Below, one piece after another: positions 1 to 9,301 of a stretch of DNA of 64,000 bases (position 1 is its first letter; every line of letters starts with the position of its first letter). Below the pieces are notes generated by a model. The model searched no databases. It saw only the letters and a program-made list of their open reading frames with translations, and had not been told where the DNA came from. Origin of the DNA: an uncultured SAR116 cluster alpha proteobacterium (GTDB lineage: Bacteria > Pseudomonadota > Alphaproteobacteria > Puniceispirillales > Marisalimonadaceae); contig CABYED010000002.1 in assembly GCA_902517815.1 (NCBI GenBank), positions 124,001 to 188,000 on the forward strand, in the 5' to 3' direction. The translations under genes were made by a program, and so were the position numbers.

Positions 1-1117
1 AGGCTTCCTGCCGGAACACTCGTCCAAATTCTGCCATACGAATTGGAAGGTCGCGATAGGACTTAACTCCATAATTATAAAGCTGAGCATTACCGGGGCA
101 ACTCATCGGTTTCAAAGCATAAGGGTTTGTTTCTTTTTCAACTTTGCTGTCGTCATTGATGATAAACATATTCTCACGATATTTGTCCCAGTGGCCAGAG
201 GCCTCCCAGAAACGCGAATCCAGCATTTGTGGTGTATTTACTTCGATGTAGTTATGATTGCGAACCTTGCGACGCATATAGGCAAGAAGTTCTGTATAAA
301 TTATCCAGCCTTTGTGGTGCCAGAATACCTGACCTGGCGCTTCATCCTGAAAATGGAATAGTTCCATTTCTTTGCCCACTTTACGGTGGTCGCGCTTTTC
401 TGCTTCCTCCAACTGATGTAAATGCGCATCAAGCTCTTCTTGAGTACGCCATGCCGTTCCATAAATCCTGCTGAGCATAGGCTTATTAGAATCGCCACGC
501 CAGTAAGCACCTGCAACTTTTGTCAGTTTGAATGCTGAGCCAATGTGGTTAGTGCTAGGCATATGTGGCCCACGGCATAAATCTAGCCATTCGCCTTGCC
601 TATAAATTGTGATCGTTTCATCTTTGGGAAGATCTTCAATGAGTTCTACCTTGAAGTGTTCCCCTTTATTTTTGAAAAATTCAATAGCTTCACTACGGCT
701 CCAGATCTCACGAGTGAAAGGCTGATTTTTTTCAATAATCTGACGCATTTTCTTTTCGATTTTGGGTAGGTCCTCAACTGAAAAAGGCTCTTCACGGTAG
801 AAATCATAGTAAAAACCATTTTCAATCGCAGGGCCGATTGTGACTTGAGTTCCTGGGAATAGTTTTTGTACAGCTTCAGCCATAACATGAGCCGCATCGT
901 GTCGGATCAGTTCCAAAGCCCGATCATCTTCTCGTTTGATGATATTCATCTTGCAATTTTTTTCTATAGGAAAAGATAAATCATGAAGCTGGTTGTCCAG
1001 ATCAGCTGCAATTGCGTTTTTGGCCAAGGATTTTGCAATACTTTGTGCTACCTCCATACATGTAGTTCTAGCAGGGAATTCGAGGGTATTACTATCGGGA
1101 AGTGTTATTGTAATCAT
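1..1117 (-). CDS. thrS: Threonyl-tRNA synthetase (partial, 3' end beyond the window edge)
   Basis: Minus-strand frame starting at cat 1115-1117 translates [32 protein letters not shown]... with ThrRS motifs [65 protein letters not shown]. Missing from the ORF track because it runs off the edge. Confidence 0.95.
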   Translation of the reverse strand, partial: MITITLPDSNTLEFPARTTCMEVAQSIAKSLAKNAIAADLDNQLHDLSFPIEKNCKMNIIKREDDRALELIRHDAAHVMAEAVQKLFPGTQVTIGPAIENGFYYDFYREEPFSVEDLPKIEKKMRQIIEKNQPFTREIWSRSEAIEFFKNKGEHFKVELIEDLPKDETITIYRQGEWLDLCRGPHMPSTNHIGSAFKLTKVAGAYWRGDSNKPMLSRIYGTAWRTQEELDAHLHQLEEAEKRDHRKVGKEMELFHFQDEAPGQVFWHHKGWIIYTELLAYMRRKVRNHNYIEVNTPQMLDSRFWEASGHWDKYRENMFIINDDSKVEKETNPYALKPMSCPGNAQLYNYGVKSYRDLPIRMAEFGRVFRQEA

Positions 1118-1728
1118 ATTACCGGATCTCTTTTTAACTGTTAAGGAGGGTATAAATTTTTAAAGTATGGATGTGGTAATTGTTTTTCATGATTTCTGAT
1201 AATTAAGGTTTTTTTGAAATTGTACTGATTGGCCGATATTCGCTAGCATAACGCCTAACGAGAGAATATCAGTAGTATTTTTTAGAGTTATATAGAACTG
1301 TAATTGGATTCTCATTATTCTTTATTTGTTTTTAGCTCATAAATAAGTTTATTGAAAAGATATCTAAGATTATAACACTTTGCATTTAGGTCAACAAAAA
1401 AACTTAAATCTATATATGTTGATATTACTTTGAATAAAGCTGAAATAGGAAATATGGTTGCCATAGAAACTGTAGATTAACTAAAAGTTGAAACTTAGTA
1501 CAAGTGGATTTTATGACCCAAGACTTGAGGCAATTAAGAGAAAAAAATAAAAATTTCTGAGTTTAAATAAATTTTTGAAAACTGAGAAATCTTCTCTTCC
1601 TGTATAATTTAATTAGTAAAATTGGAATTAATTGTTGCTTTGTTAACTAATTTTTTGAAATTTAATAACAAATTTCTATAAAATGTTGTATTAGTATTTG
1701 AAAATTTAACAATAAAGGAGATTTTCAT

Positions 1729-2262
1729 ATAGTTGGATTAAATAATACCACACCTAGTCAAGATGGACCTAGGATTAATGATTTAATTAGAGCTGACAGT
1801 GTGCGATGTATAGGAGCAGACGGGGAACAACTAGGTGTTATACCCATTAATGAAGCACTTAAGATAGCAGAAAATTTAAACCTAGATTTAGTAGAGATCC
1901 AACCAAATGTGGACCCACCTGTTTGTAAAATTCTTGATTATGGCAAGTTTAAATATGAAGCTCAAAAAAGAAAGAACGAGGCCAGAAAAAAACAAAAAAT
2001 TATTGATGTAAAAGAAATTAAATTAAGACCTAATATAGATAACAATGACTTTATTGTAAAAATGAAACAAGTTAAAAAATTCATTGAAAATGGTGATAAA
2101 GTTAAAATTACACTTAGGTTTAGAGGAAGAGAGATGGCTCATCAAACTTTGGGTGCCACTGTATTAGATAGAGTTAAAGAAGATACTGAAGAACTATGTA
2201 AAGTAGAGACATTACCTAAGTTAGAAGGAAGACAAATGGTAATGATATTAGCACCCAAATAG
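1729..2262 (+). CDS. infC: Translation initiation factor IF-3; probable AUA start at 1729 (ORF track starts at GTG 1801)
   Basis: IF-3 motifs [26 protein letters not shown] and the conserved N-terminal [24 protein letters not shown], which begins upstream of the track start. SD-like AAAGGAG at about 1714-1720, 8 nt before ATA. Confidence 0.9.
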   Translation: MVGLNNTTPSQDGPRINDLIRADSVRCIGADGEQLGVIPINEALKIAENLNLDLVEIQPNVDPPVCKILDYGKFKYEAQKRKNEARKKQKIIDVKEIKLRPNIDNNDFIVKMKQVKKFIENGDKVKITLRFRGREMAHQTLGATVLDRVKEDTEELCKVETLPKLEGRQMVMILAPK

Positions 2263-2364
2263 TAAAGATAATGATATTTATAATTAAATTAAACTTTATG
2301 TTGCTAACTTTATTTAGCTTATGTATAAGCTTTGATAAATTATTTAAATTATTGAGAGAATATT

Positions 2365-2562
2365 ATGCCTAAACTAAAAACTAAGAGTGGCGCAAAAAAA
2401 AGATTTAGTCTTACTTCATCAGGCAAAGTCAAAGGTAGCCCAGCCTTTCTTAGTCATAACCTTCGTAAAAGATCTCAAAAAATGAAAAGACAAGCTCGTG
2501 GTACAATGATACTTAATGAATCCGATGCAAAAATTGTCAAGCAATTTATACCCTACGCTTAA
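2365..2562 (+). CDS. rpmI: 50S ribosomal protein L35
   Basis: [28 protein letters not shown]; position between infC and rplT. Confidence 0.97.
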   Translation: MPKLKTKSGAKKRFSLTSSGKVKGSPAFLSHNLRKRSQKMKRQARGTMILNESDAKIVKQFIPYA

Positions 2563-2574
2563 AGGAGTTAATTA

Positions 2575-2931
2575 ATGGCTAGAGTAAAAAGAGGTGTTAC
2601 AACTCATGCTAGACACCAAAAAGTAATTAAAGCTGCGAAAGGTTATTATGGAGCTAGAAAAAATCTATTTACTGTAGCAACTCAGGCAGTTGAAAAAGCT
2701 AGCCAATATGCGTACAGGGATCGTAGAAATAAGAAACGTAATTTTAGAGGTCTTTGGATACAAAGAATTAATGCAGGGTCTCGTTTACATGGTTTAAATT
2801 ACTCTAGGTTTATGAATGGGCTTAAGTTAGCTGGCATAGAAATAGACAGAAAAATTTTATCAGATTTAGCTGTTTATGAACCACTAGCCTTTAAAGAATT
2901 AGTTTCAAAGGCCAAGTCCGCTTCTGCTTAA
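2575..2931 (+). CDS. rplT: 50S ribosomal protein L20
   Basis: [30 protein letters not shown]...[14 protein letters not shown]. Confidence 0.98.
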   Translation: MARVKRGVTTHARHQKVIKAAKGYYGARKNLFTVATQAVEKASQYAYRDRRNKKRNFRGLWIQRINAGSRLHGLNYSRFMNGLKLAGIEIDRKILSDLAVYEPLAFKELVSKAKSASA

Positions 2932-2998
2932 TATTTTTAAATTTTCAATAAGTAATATAGATTATTGCAAATTCATTAAATTAGGTTTTTAATAAAAT

Positions 2999-4114
2999 AT
3001 GATTTCTGAACTAAAGGAAGATCTCCAAAACTTATTAAATAGTATTACAATAAGTATAAAAAATTCCAGATCATCATCTGAACTTGAAAATACTAGAGTT
3101 AATTCTTTGGGTAAAAAAGGTTCTATTACTGTATATTTAAAAAATATAAGAGATTATGATTTAGAAACAAAAAAAGAAATTGGTGCTTATTTGAATGATA
3201 TAAAGAGCCAAATAAATAAATTAATTCTAGATAAAAGAAATTTTTTTAAAAAAGAACATTTAAAAGATAAACTTAATTCAGAAAAAATAGATGTTTCTCT
3301 TACACCCTATGAGACTGAGATAGGTACCTTACATCCTCTTTCCAGAACAATTGAAGAATTATGTGCTATTTTTGCAGATATGGGTTTTTCTATTGTAGAT
3401 GGTCCTGATATTGAAAGTGATTATTATAACTTTACTGCATTGAATATCCCTGAAGAACACCCAGCACGTCAAGAGCATGATACGTTTTATCTTCAACCAG
3501 ATGTTAATGGACAAAGAAAAGTTTTAAGGACACATACAAGTCCGGTTCAGATTAGAACAATGGAAAAAATTGATCTAAAAAATTTTGATGAGATCAGGTA
3601 TATTATACCTGGAAGAACATACAGATCTGATCATGATGCGACACACTCTCCTATGTTTCATCAATGTGAAGGCCTAGTTCTTGGTAAAAATATTAATATG
3701 GGTCACTTAAAAGGATGTTTAATAGAATTTTGTAGAACTTATTTTAATGAAGACAATTTACCAGTTCGTTTTAGACCTAGCTATTTCCCTTTTACAGAAC
3801 CCTCAGCAGAAGTAGATATTGGTTGTAAAAAAGAAAATGATGGTAGCCTAGTAATAGGTGAGGGAGAAGATTGGTTAGAAATTTTGGGATCAGGCATGGT
3901 CCATCCTAGAGTTTTACAAGGTGTAGGAATAGATCCATCAAAATATCAAGGATTTGCATTTGGAATGGGTCTAGAAAGACTAACTATGTTAAAGTACGGA
4001 ATCCCTGACTTAAGACCTTTTTATGATAGTGATCTAAGATGGTTAAAACATTATGGATTTATACCTGTTGACAATCCAAGCTTACACTCTGGTTTGAATG
4101 GTGTCTTTTCATGA
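2999..4114 (+). CDS. pheS: Phenylalanyl-tRNA synthetase alpha subunit
   Basis: HPARQEHDTFYL, RTHTSPVQIRTME, FRPSYFPFTEPSAEVD, FGMGLERLTMLKYGI. Confidence 0.98.
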   Translation: MISELKEDLQNLLNSITISIKNSRSSSELENTRVNSLGKKGSITVYLKNIRDYDLETKKEIGAYLNDIKSQINKLILDKRNFFKKEHLKDKLNSEKIDVSLTPYETEIGTLHPLSRTIEELCAIFADMGFSIVDGPDIESDYYNFTALNIPEEHPARQEHDTFYLQPDVNGQRKVLRTHTSPVQIRTMEKIDLKNFDEIRYIIPGRTYRSDHDATHSPMFHQCEGLVLGKNINMGHLKGCLIEFCRTYFNEDNLPVRFRPSYFPFTEPSAEVDIGCKKENDGSLVIGEGEDWLEILGSGMVHPRVLQGVGIDPSKYQGFAFGMGLERLTMLKYGIPDLRPFYDSDLRWLKHYGFIPVDNPSLHSGLNGVFS

Positions 4115-6513
4115 AATTTACATGGAAATGGTTACTAGATCATCTGGAAACTGATAAAATTTTATCAGAGATTTTAGAGGCACTCCCTAAACTTGGTTTA
4201 GAGGTTGCTTCAGTTGTTAATTTAGCTGAAGACCTAAAAAGTTTTATATCCGTCGAAATCATAGATGTAAAAAAACACCCAAATGCAGATAAACTTAATG
4301 TTTGTAAGGTCTTTGATGGGGAAAATACATTTGATGTTGTTTGTGGAGCCCCTAATGTCAAGTTAGGTATGAAAAGTGTTTTTGCAAATATAGGAACATT
4401 TATTCCAGGTCTAAATTTAAAATTAAAGAAAGGAAAAATTAGAGGAGAAGAATCCTTTGGCATGTTATGTTCAGAAAAAGAGTTAACTTTATCTGAAAAT
4501 CATAACGGTATCATCGAACTAGAAAGTTCATCTGAACTTGGTTTGTCAATTTCAGATATTATGGATTTAAATGACCCAATTATAGAAATTGAAATCACTC
4601 CTAATAGAGGTGATTGCTTAGGTGTAAGAGGTATTGCTAGAGATTTAGCAGCCGCTGGGATGGGAAATTTAAGGGATTTAGATATCATATTTAGTGAAGG
4701 TGAATTTGATAGTATTATTAATTGGCAAGTTGATTTGGATGAAAATGAAAAATATCTTTGTCCTAAGATTTTTGGGAGATCATTTACTAACCTAAAAAAT
4801 GGTGAATCTCCATCATGGCTTAAAAACAGATTAATAGCTGTTGATCAAAGACCAATAAGTTCTATTGTAGATATAACAAATTATATTATGATAGATATTG
4901 GAAGACCATTACATGCATATGATATAGAAAAGATTAAAGGTACAACTCTTAAAATTTCAAAATCAAAAAAAGGTGATAAGTTTTCTGCACTGAATGGAAA
5001 TACTTACGAGTTAGATGATAACATGCTTGTTATTTCTGATGAACAAAGTGTTGACGATTTAGCTGGTATAATGGGTGGAGAAAGAACAGGCGTTACTGAA
5101 AACACAACAAGAATGTTTTTAGAGGCAGCTATCTTTGACCCAGTTTCAATAGCGAACACTGGAAGAAAATTAAACTTAAATTCTGACGCAAGATATAGAT
5201 TTGAAAGAGGTTTAGATTATAACTCTCCAGAAACAGTAATGCATTATGCAGCGGCAATGTTCAATAAAATTTGTGGTGGAAAATTTAGCAAAATAGTCAA
5301 TTTTAAATTAGAACAAAAAGACAAAATAATTAAATTTAATCCAAAAATTATTTATCAACTAACAGGCGTTAAAATTGAAAATGAATTATCTAAATCAATT
5401 TTAGAAAAATTGGGTTTTAAAATTTTATCTCAAGATGATATTTGGGATATAACACCTCCTGGTTGGAGACCAGATATAGATGGTATCGCAGATATTGTTG
5501 AAGAAATCATCAGAATAAATGGGTATGACAATATACCTTCCATAAAATTATTAAGGAGTAATTATATTGCAAAGCCAGCAATGAGTATCAAGCATCGTCA
5601 AGCTTTTTTTGCTTCAAGAATACTAGCAAGTAGGGGCTATAATGAAGTAATTACTTTTTCATTTTTAAATAAGACAATGGCTGATCAATTCAATGGAGGT
5701 GAACTTGCTTTAAATCTAGTCAACCCTATTTCTTCAGAGTTGACGGATATGAGACCTTCAATTATTCCTAATTTGTTATTAGCAGTACAAAAGAATGTAA
5801 ATATAGGAGCTCAAGATCTTTCTTTTTTTGAAATTGGCCCAATTTTCAAAGGTGATAGTCCTAATGAGCAAATAAGCACGATTACCGGAATAAGATACGG
5901 TGACAAAATTAAAAAAGATTGGCAAAACCAAGCTGTCCAATTTGACTTCTATGATATTAAGCTTGATGTAATTAAGGCTTTGGATGCAATAGGAGTTCCT
6001 AAAAATAGTCTAAAAATTTTTCAAGATGCTCCAGGTTATTTTCATCCAGGTAGAAGTGCAGTTTTTAAAATTGGTCAAAATATTATAGCCAGTTTTGGTG
6101 AAATTCACCCTAAAATTGGAGATACATTTGGATTTAATAAATCAGCAATTGGTTTTGAAATATTTTACGAAAATATTCCATTGCCAAAACGAAATAAAAT
6201 TTCAAGACCAATGTTAAAAATTTCCAATTTGCAACCAGTAACAAGAGAGTTTGCATTTATAATCAATGAAGGAATAGAATCTGATAAAGTTTGTCAGGTT
6301 GCTAAATCCATTAACAAAGATTTAATAACAGAAGTGATAATACTTGATATATATAATGGTGAAAAAATTCCTCAAGATATGAAATCTGTTGCTATTAAAG
6401 TTACAATTCAACCTATCCAAGAAACACTAACTGATTCTGTATTAGAAGAAATAAGTGCTAACTTAATAAACGCTATTGAGAAAAAATTATCCGGCTCTTT
6501 AAGAGAAATTTAA
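4111..6513 (+). CDS. pheT: Phenylalanyl-tRNA synthetase beta subunit
   Basis: 800 aa; MKFTWKWLLDHLET, NPNADKLNVCKV-type tRNA-binding region, EITPNRGDCLGVRGIARDLAA; ATGA overlap with pheS. Confidence 0.98.
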   Translation: MKFTWKWLLDHLETDKILSEILEALPKLGLEVASVVNLAEDLKSFISVEIIDVKKHPNADKLNVCKVFDGENTFDVVCGAPNVKLGMKSVFANIGTFIPGLNLKLKKGKIRGEESFGMLCSEKELTLSENHNGIIELESSSELGLSISDIMDLNDPIIEIEITPNRGDCLGVRGIARDLAAAGMGNLRDLDIIFSEGEFDSIINWQVDLDENEKYLCPKIFGRSFTNLKNGESPSWLKNRLIAVDQRPISSIVDITNYIMIDIGRPLHAYDIEKIKGTTLKISKSKKGDKFSALNGNTYELDDNMLVISDEQSVDDLAGIMGGERTGVTENTTRMFLEAAIFDPVSIANTGRKLNLNSDARYRFERGLDYNSPETVMHYAAAMFNKICGGKFSKIVNFKLEQKDKIIKFNPKIIYQLTGVKIENELSKSILEKLGFKILSQDDIWDITPPGWRPDIDGIADIVEEIIRINGYDNIPSIKLLRSNYIAKPAMSIKHRQAFFASRILASRGYNEVITFSFLNKTMADQFNGGELALNLVNPISSELTDMRPSIIPNLLLAVQKNVNIGAQDLSFFEIGPIFKGDSPNEQISTITGIRYGDKIKKDWQNQAVQFDFYDIKLDVIKALDAIGVPKNSLKIFQDAPGYFHPGRSAVFKIGQNIIASFGEIHPKIGDTFGFNKSAIGFEIFYENIPLPKRNKISRPMLKISNLQPVTREFAFIINEGIESDKVCQVAKSINKDLITEVIILDIYNGEKIPQDMKSVAIKVTIQPIQETLTDSVLEEISANLINAIEKKLSGSLREI

Positions 6514-6533
6514 TTAAACAATCTAAGTTTAAA

Positions 6534-6609
6534 TGGTGCCGCCAACTGGATTTGAACCAGTGACCTCGTCATTACCAATGACGCGCTCTACCGCTGGAGC
6601 TATGGCGGC
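6534..6609 (-). tRNA. tRNA-Thr (anticodon GGT), CCA encoded
   Basis: Reverse complement GCCGCCATAGCTCCAGCGGTAGAGCGCGTCATTGGTAATGACGAGGTCACTGGTTCAAATCCAGTTGGCGGCACCA; 7-bp acceptor stem, TTGGTAA anticodon loop, GGTTCAAATCC T arm. Confidence 0.95.
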
Positions 6610-6723
6610 ACAATTTTATTTCTTAACTTAAATATGTTTTCATTAATGACAAGTATTTTTATGGATATATAGTAATAAATGTAGTTTAAACTAAATAACT
6701 AAAACTTGTAAGATTGTAAAAAC

Positions 6724-6897
6724 ATGACTAAAAAAAAAAGTGATAATGAAAATAATTTATCAGCTACTCTAAAAATAAATTTAAAGCTAAGAAAGAAACA
6801 GGCTTTAGAACGAGATGGCAATAAAATTACTGGAAAAAGGACGAACAAAATTGGTCAATCAAGACTTTTTATTAACAATGAAAAAAATGATTTTTAA
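6724..6897 (+). CDS. Small basic hypothetical protein (57 aa)
   Basis: ATG-to-TAA ORF MTKKKSDNENNLSATLKINLKLRKKQALERDGNKITGKRTNKIGQSRLFINNEKNDF, immediately upstream of murA; not in the ORF track. Confidence 0.45.
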   Translation: MTKKKSDNENNLSATLKINLKLRKKQALERDGNKITGKRTNKIGQSRLFINNEKNDF

Positions 6898-6901
6898 TTG
6901 A

Positions 6902-8179
6902 ATGAATAGTTTTACTAACAATAATACTGAAAAAATTTATATAACAGGTGAGCAAAAACTAACAGGAAGTGTTAATATTAGTGGAGCCAAAAATGCTGCT
7001 TTACCGCTAATGACGCTATCTTTAATTATTCATAAAGATTTTAATCTTTACAATGTTCCTGACTTGGCTGATACCAGATTAATGTCTAACTTGTTAATTG
7101 ATTTAGGTATTGAAATAAACTGGGAAAAAGGAAATTTAACCTTTAACGGAAGTCCAAGAAAAGATGAGGCGTCTTATGATTTAGTTAGGCAGATGAGGGC
7201 TTCAATTCTTGTTTTAGGACCTTTGTTAGCGTCAAAAGGTTCAGCAAAAGTTCCTCTTCCTGGTGGTTGCGCCATAGGCAGTAGGCCTATTGATTTACAT
7301 GTTATGGTAATGGAAGCGCTTGGAGCAAATGTTAAGTTTGATAGTGGTTTTATAATTAGTTCTTTAAGCAATGAAGGTTTAAAAGGTGGCGTTATTAATT
7401 TTCCTAAAGTTTCAGTAGGTGCTACTGAAAGTGCAATAATGACTGCTGTGTTGGCAAAAGGGCAAACCAAAATCTTTAATGCAGCAAGAGAACCGGAAGT
7501 TACTGATCTAGCAAATTGCTTAAATAAAGCAGGTGCAGATATTAAAGGTATAGGAACTGATATTTTAATAATTAATGGTGTTAAAGAATTGAACAAAGTT
7601 TCTCATTCAGTAGTTTCTGATAGAATAGAGGCAGCATCTTTTGCAATAGCATCTAGTATCACTATGGGTAACGTAGAAATAAATAATATTAATCCTAAAA
7701 ATTTAACTAAGTTTACAAATGTTCTTAAATTAACTGGCAGTAAAGTTGAAATTTTTGAAAATTCAATGAAAGTTTCTTGCTCACAAAGACCTAAAACTCA
7801 TAATGTGGAGACAGATCCCTATCCTGGATTTCCTACTGATTTACAAGCTCAATATATGGCGCTAATGGCTATAGCGAATGGAAAAACATTAATTAGAGAA
7901 ACTATTTTTGAAAATAGGTTTATGCACGTTCCTGAATTAATGAGAATGGGAGCAAAAATATTTGTTAATCAACAAGAAGCAGAAATCCAAGGAGTAAAAA
8001 AATTAAAAGGTGCTAAAGTGATGGCTTCAGATTTAAGAGCTTCTATGTGTTTGATACTTGCAGCGCTAGCTGCTTCTGGCACAAGTGAAATTGATGGTTT
8101 ATATCACTTAGATAGAGGATATGAAAATTTAGAAGATAAATTAGCAAACCTTGGCGCATTAATAAAAAGATCAAATTAA
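6902..8179 (+). CDS. murA: UDP-N-acetylglucosamine 1-carboxyvinyltransferase
   Basis: KLTGSVNISGAKNAALPLM, RQMRASILVLGPLLA, PGGCAIGSRPIDLH, FPTDLQAQYMAL, DLRASMCLILAALAASG. Confidence 0.97.
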   Translation: MNSFTNNNTEKIYITGEQKLTGSVNISGAKNAALPLMTLSLIIHKDFNLYNVPDLADTRLMSNLLIDLGIEINWEKGNLTFNGSPRKDEASYDLVRQMRASILVLGPLLASKGSAKVPLPGGCAIGSRPIDLHVMVMEALGANVKFDSGFIISSLSNEGLKGGVINFPKVSVGATESAIMTAVLAKGQTKIFNAAREPEVTDLANCLNKAGADIKGIGTDILIINGVKELNKVSHSVVSDRIEAASFAIASSITMGNVEINNINPKNLTKFTNVLKLTGSKVEIFENSMKVSCSQRPKTHNVETDPYPGFPTDLQAQYMALMAIANGKTLIRETIFENRFMHVPELMRMGAKIFVNQQEAEIQGVKKLKGAKVMASDLRASMCLILAALAASGTSEIDGLYHLDRGYENLEDKLANLGALIKRSN

Positions 8180-8197
8180 TTATAGTAAAATTTTATA

Positions 8198-8623
8198 GTG
8201 AGTTTAATGTCTATTGAAAACAAAATCCGACTTAATGCTTTAAATAATGATGATTTAAAAATTTTCTCATTTCTTTGTCAAGATGCTATAATTTCTAAAG
8301 AAGAAATTTTTTATAACAAAACAAAAAAATTGTTTGTAGCTACACTTACAAGATATTGTTGGGAACAACAAAAATTAAATAATAACATTAATTATAGAGT
8401 TGTAACTGGTTTGCAAATTAGAAATGTTGATAATGTTGAATATATAAATTTTAAATCCAAAATATCTTTTTATAATTTATTAGCAATAACTTATGAAAAG
8501 GAAAATGTGATTCTTAATTTATCAATGTCTTCAAAAATAAAGTTAGATTGTAAGAAAATTAATGCTATTATTGAGGATATAGACATTCCCTGGCCAACTA
8601 AGTTAAAACCTTTACATAAATAA
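8198..8623 (+). CDS. DUF2948-family protein
   Basis: LNALNNDDLKIFSFLCQDAIISKEEIFYNKTKKLFVATLTRYCWE; position between murA and the his genes typical of alphaproteobacteria. Confidence 0.7.
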   Translation: MSLMSIENKIRLNALNNDDLKIFSFLCQDAIISKEEIFYNKTKKLFVATLTRYCWEQQKLNNNINYRVVTGLQIRNVDNVEYINFKSKISFYNLLAITYEKENVILNLSMSSKIKLDCKKINAIIEDIDIPWPTKLKPLHK

Positions 8624-8641
8624 TTTTGCGGGAAATAATTA

Positions 8642-9301
8642 ATGACTTTAAATAAAAGTTTAAATATTGCTTTGCCAAAGGGTAGGATTTTAGACTCAGT
8701 ACTTACAATTTTATCAAAAGTTGGTATAGAGCCTGAAAAATCTTTTTTTGATAGAAACGACCGTAAGTTGAAGTTTAAGACAAACATAAATAATATAGAT
8801 ATAATTAGAGTAAGATCTTTTGATGTTGTCACATTTTTAGCCTATGGAGCTGCTCAAATGGCATTTGTAGGAAGTGACATTTTAAATGAATTTAATCATA
8901 CTGAAGTTTATTCTCCTCTAGATCTCAATATAGGGAAGTGTAAAATGGTAGTTGCAGCTGAAAAAGATGTTGTTGCAGATGAGGATCCAAGGTCTTGGAG
9001 TCATGTAAGGGTTGCCACTAAATATCCTAATATCACTAAAAAACATTTTGAAGCTAGGGGTGTTCATGCAGAGTGCATAAAATTAAATGGAGCAATGGAA
9101 CTTGCTCCATCAATGGGTTTATGTAAAAGAATAGTAGATTTGGTTGAAACTGGTTCTACATTAAAAGCGAACGGTTTGGTTGTAGTTGAGAAAATTTGTG
9201 AAGTTTCAACAAGATTAGCAGTAAATAGAAGTTACATGAAAACTAACTTAAAAACTATACAACCTTGGATTGAAAAGGTTGAGGAAGCAATAAATGTCTA
9301 A
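8642..9301 (+). CDS. hisG: ATP phosphoribosyltransferase, short form
   Basis: LNIALPKGRILDSVL, DIIRVRSFDVVTFLAYGAAQMAFVGSDIL, IVDLVETGSTLKANGL; 219 aa. Confidence 0.95.
   Translation: MTLNKSLNIALPKGRILDSVLTILSKVGIEPEKSFFDRNDRKLKFKTNINNIDIIRVRSFDVVTFLAYGAAQMAFVGSDILNEFNHTEVYSPLDLNIGKCKMVVAAEKDVVADEDPRSWSHVRVATKYPNITKKHFEARGVHAECIKLNGAMELAPSMGLCKRIVDLVETGSTLKANGLVVVEKICEVSTRLAVNRSYMKTNLKTIQPWIEKVEEAINV

Noticed and set aside
229-516. ORFs 229-474 (+) and 301-516 (-)
   Set aside because: Both lie in other frames of the thrS coding region, which is clearly the real gene; they have no protein-like motifs.
646-897. ORF 646-897 (-)
   Set aside because: Alternative frame inside thrS.
4140-4688. 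Minus-strand ORFs 4140-4463 and 4500-4688
   Set aside because: Antisense shadows of pheT.
7174-7596. Minus-strand ORF, 140 aa
   Set aside because: Antisense to murA, with low-complexity shadow composition.
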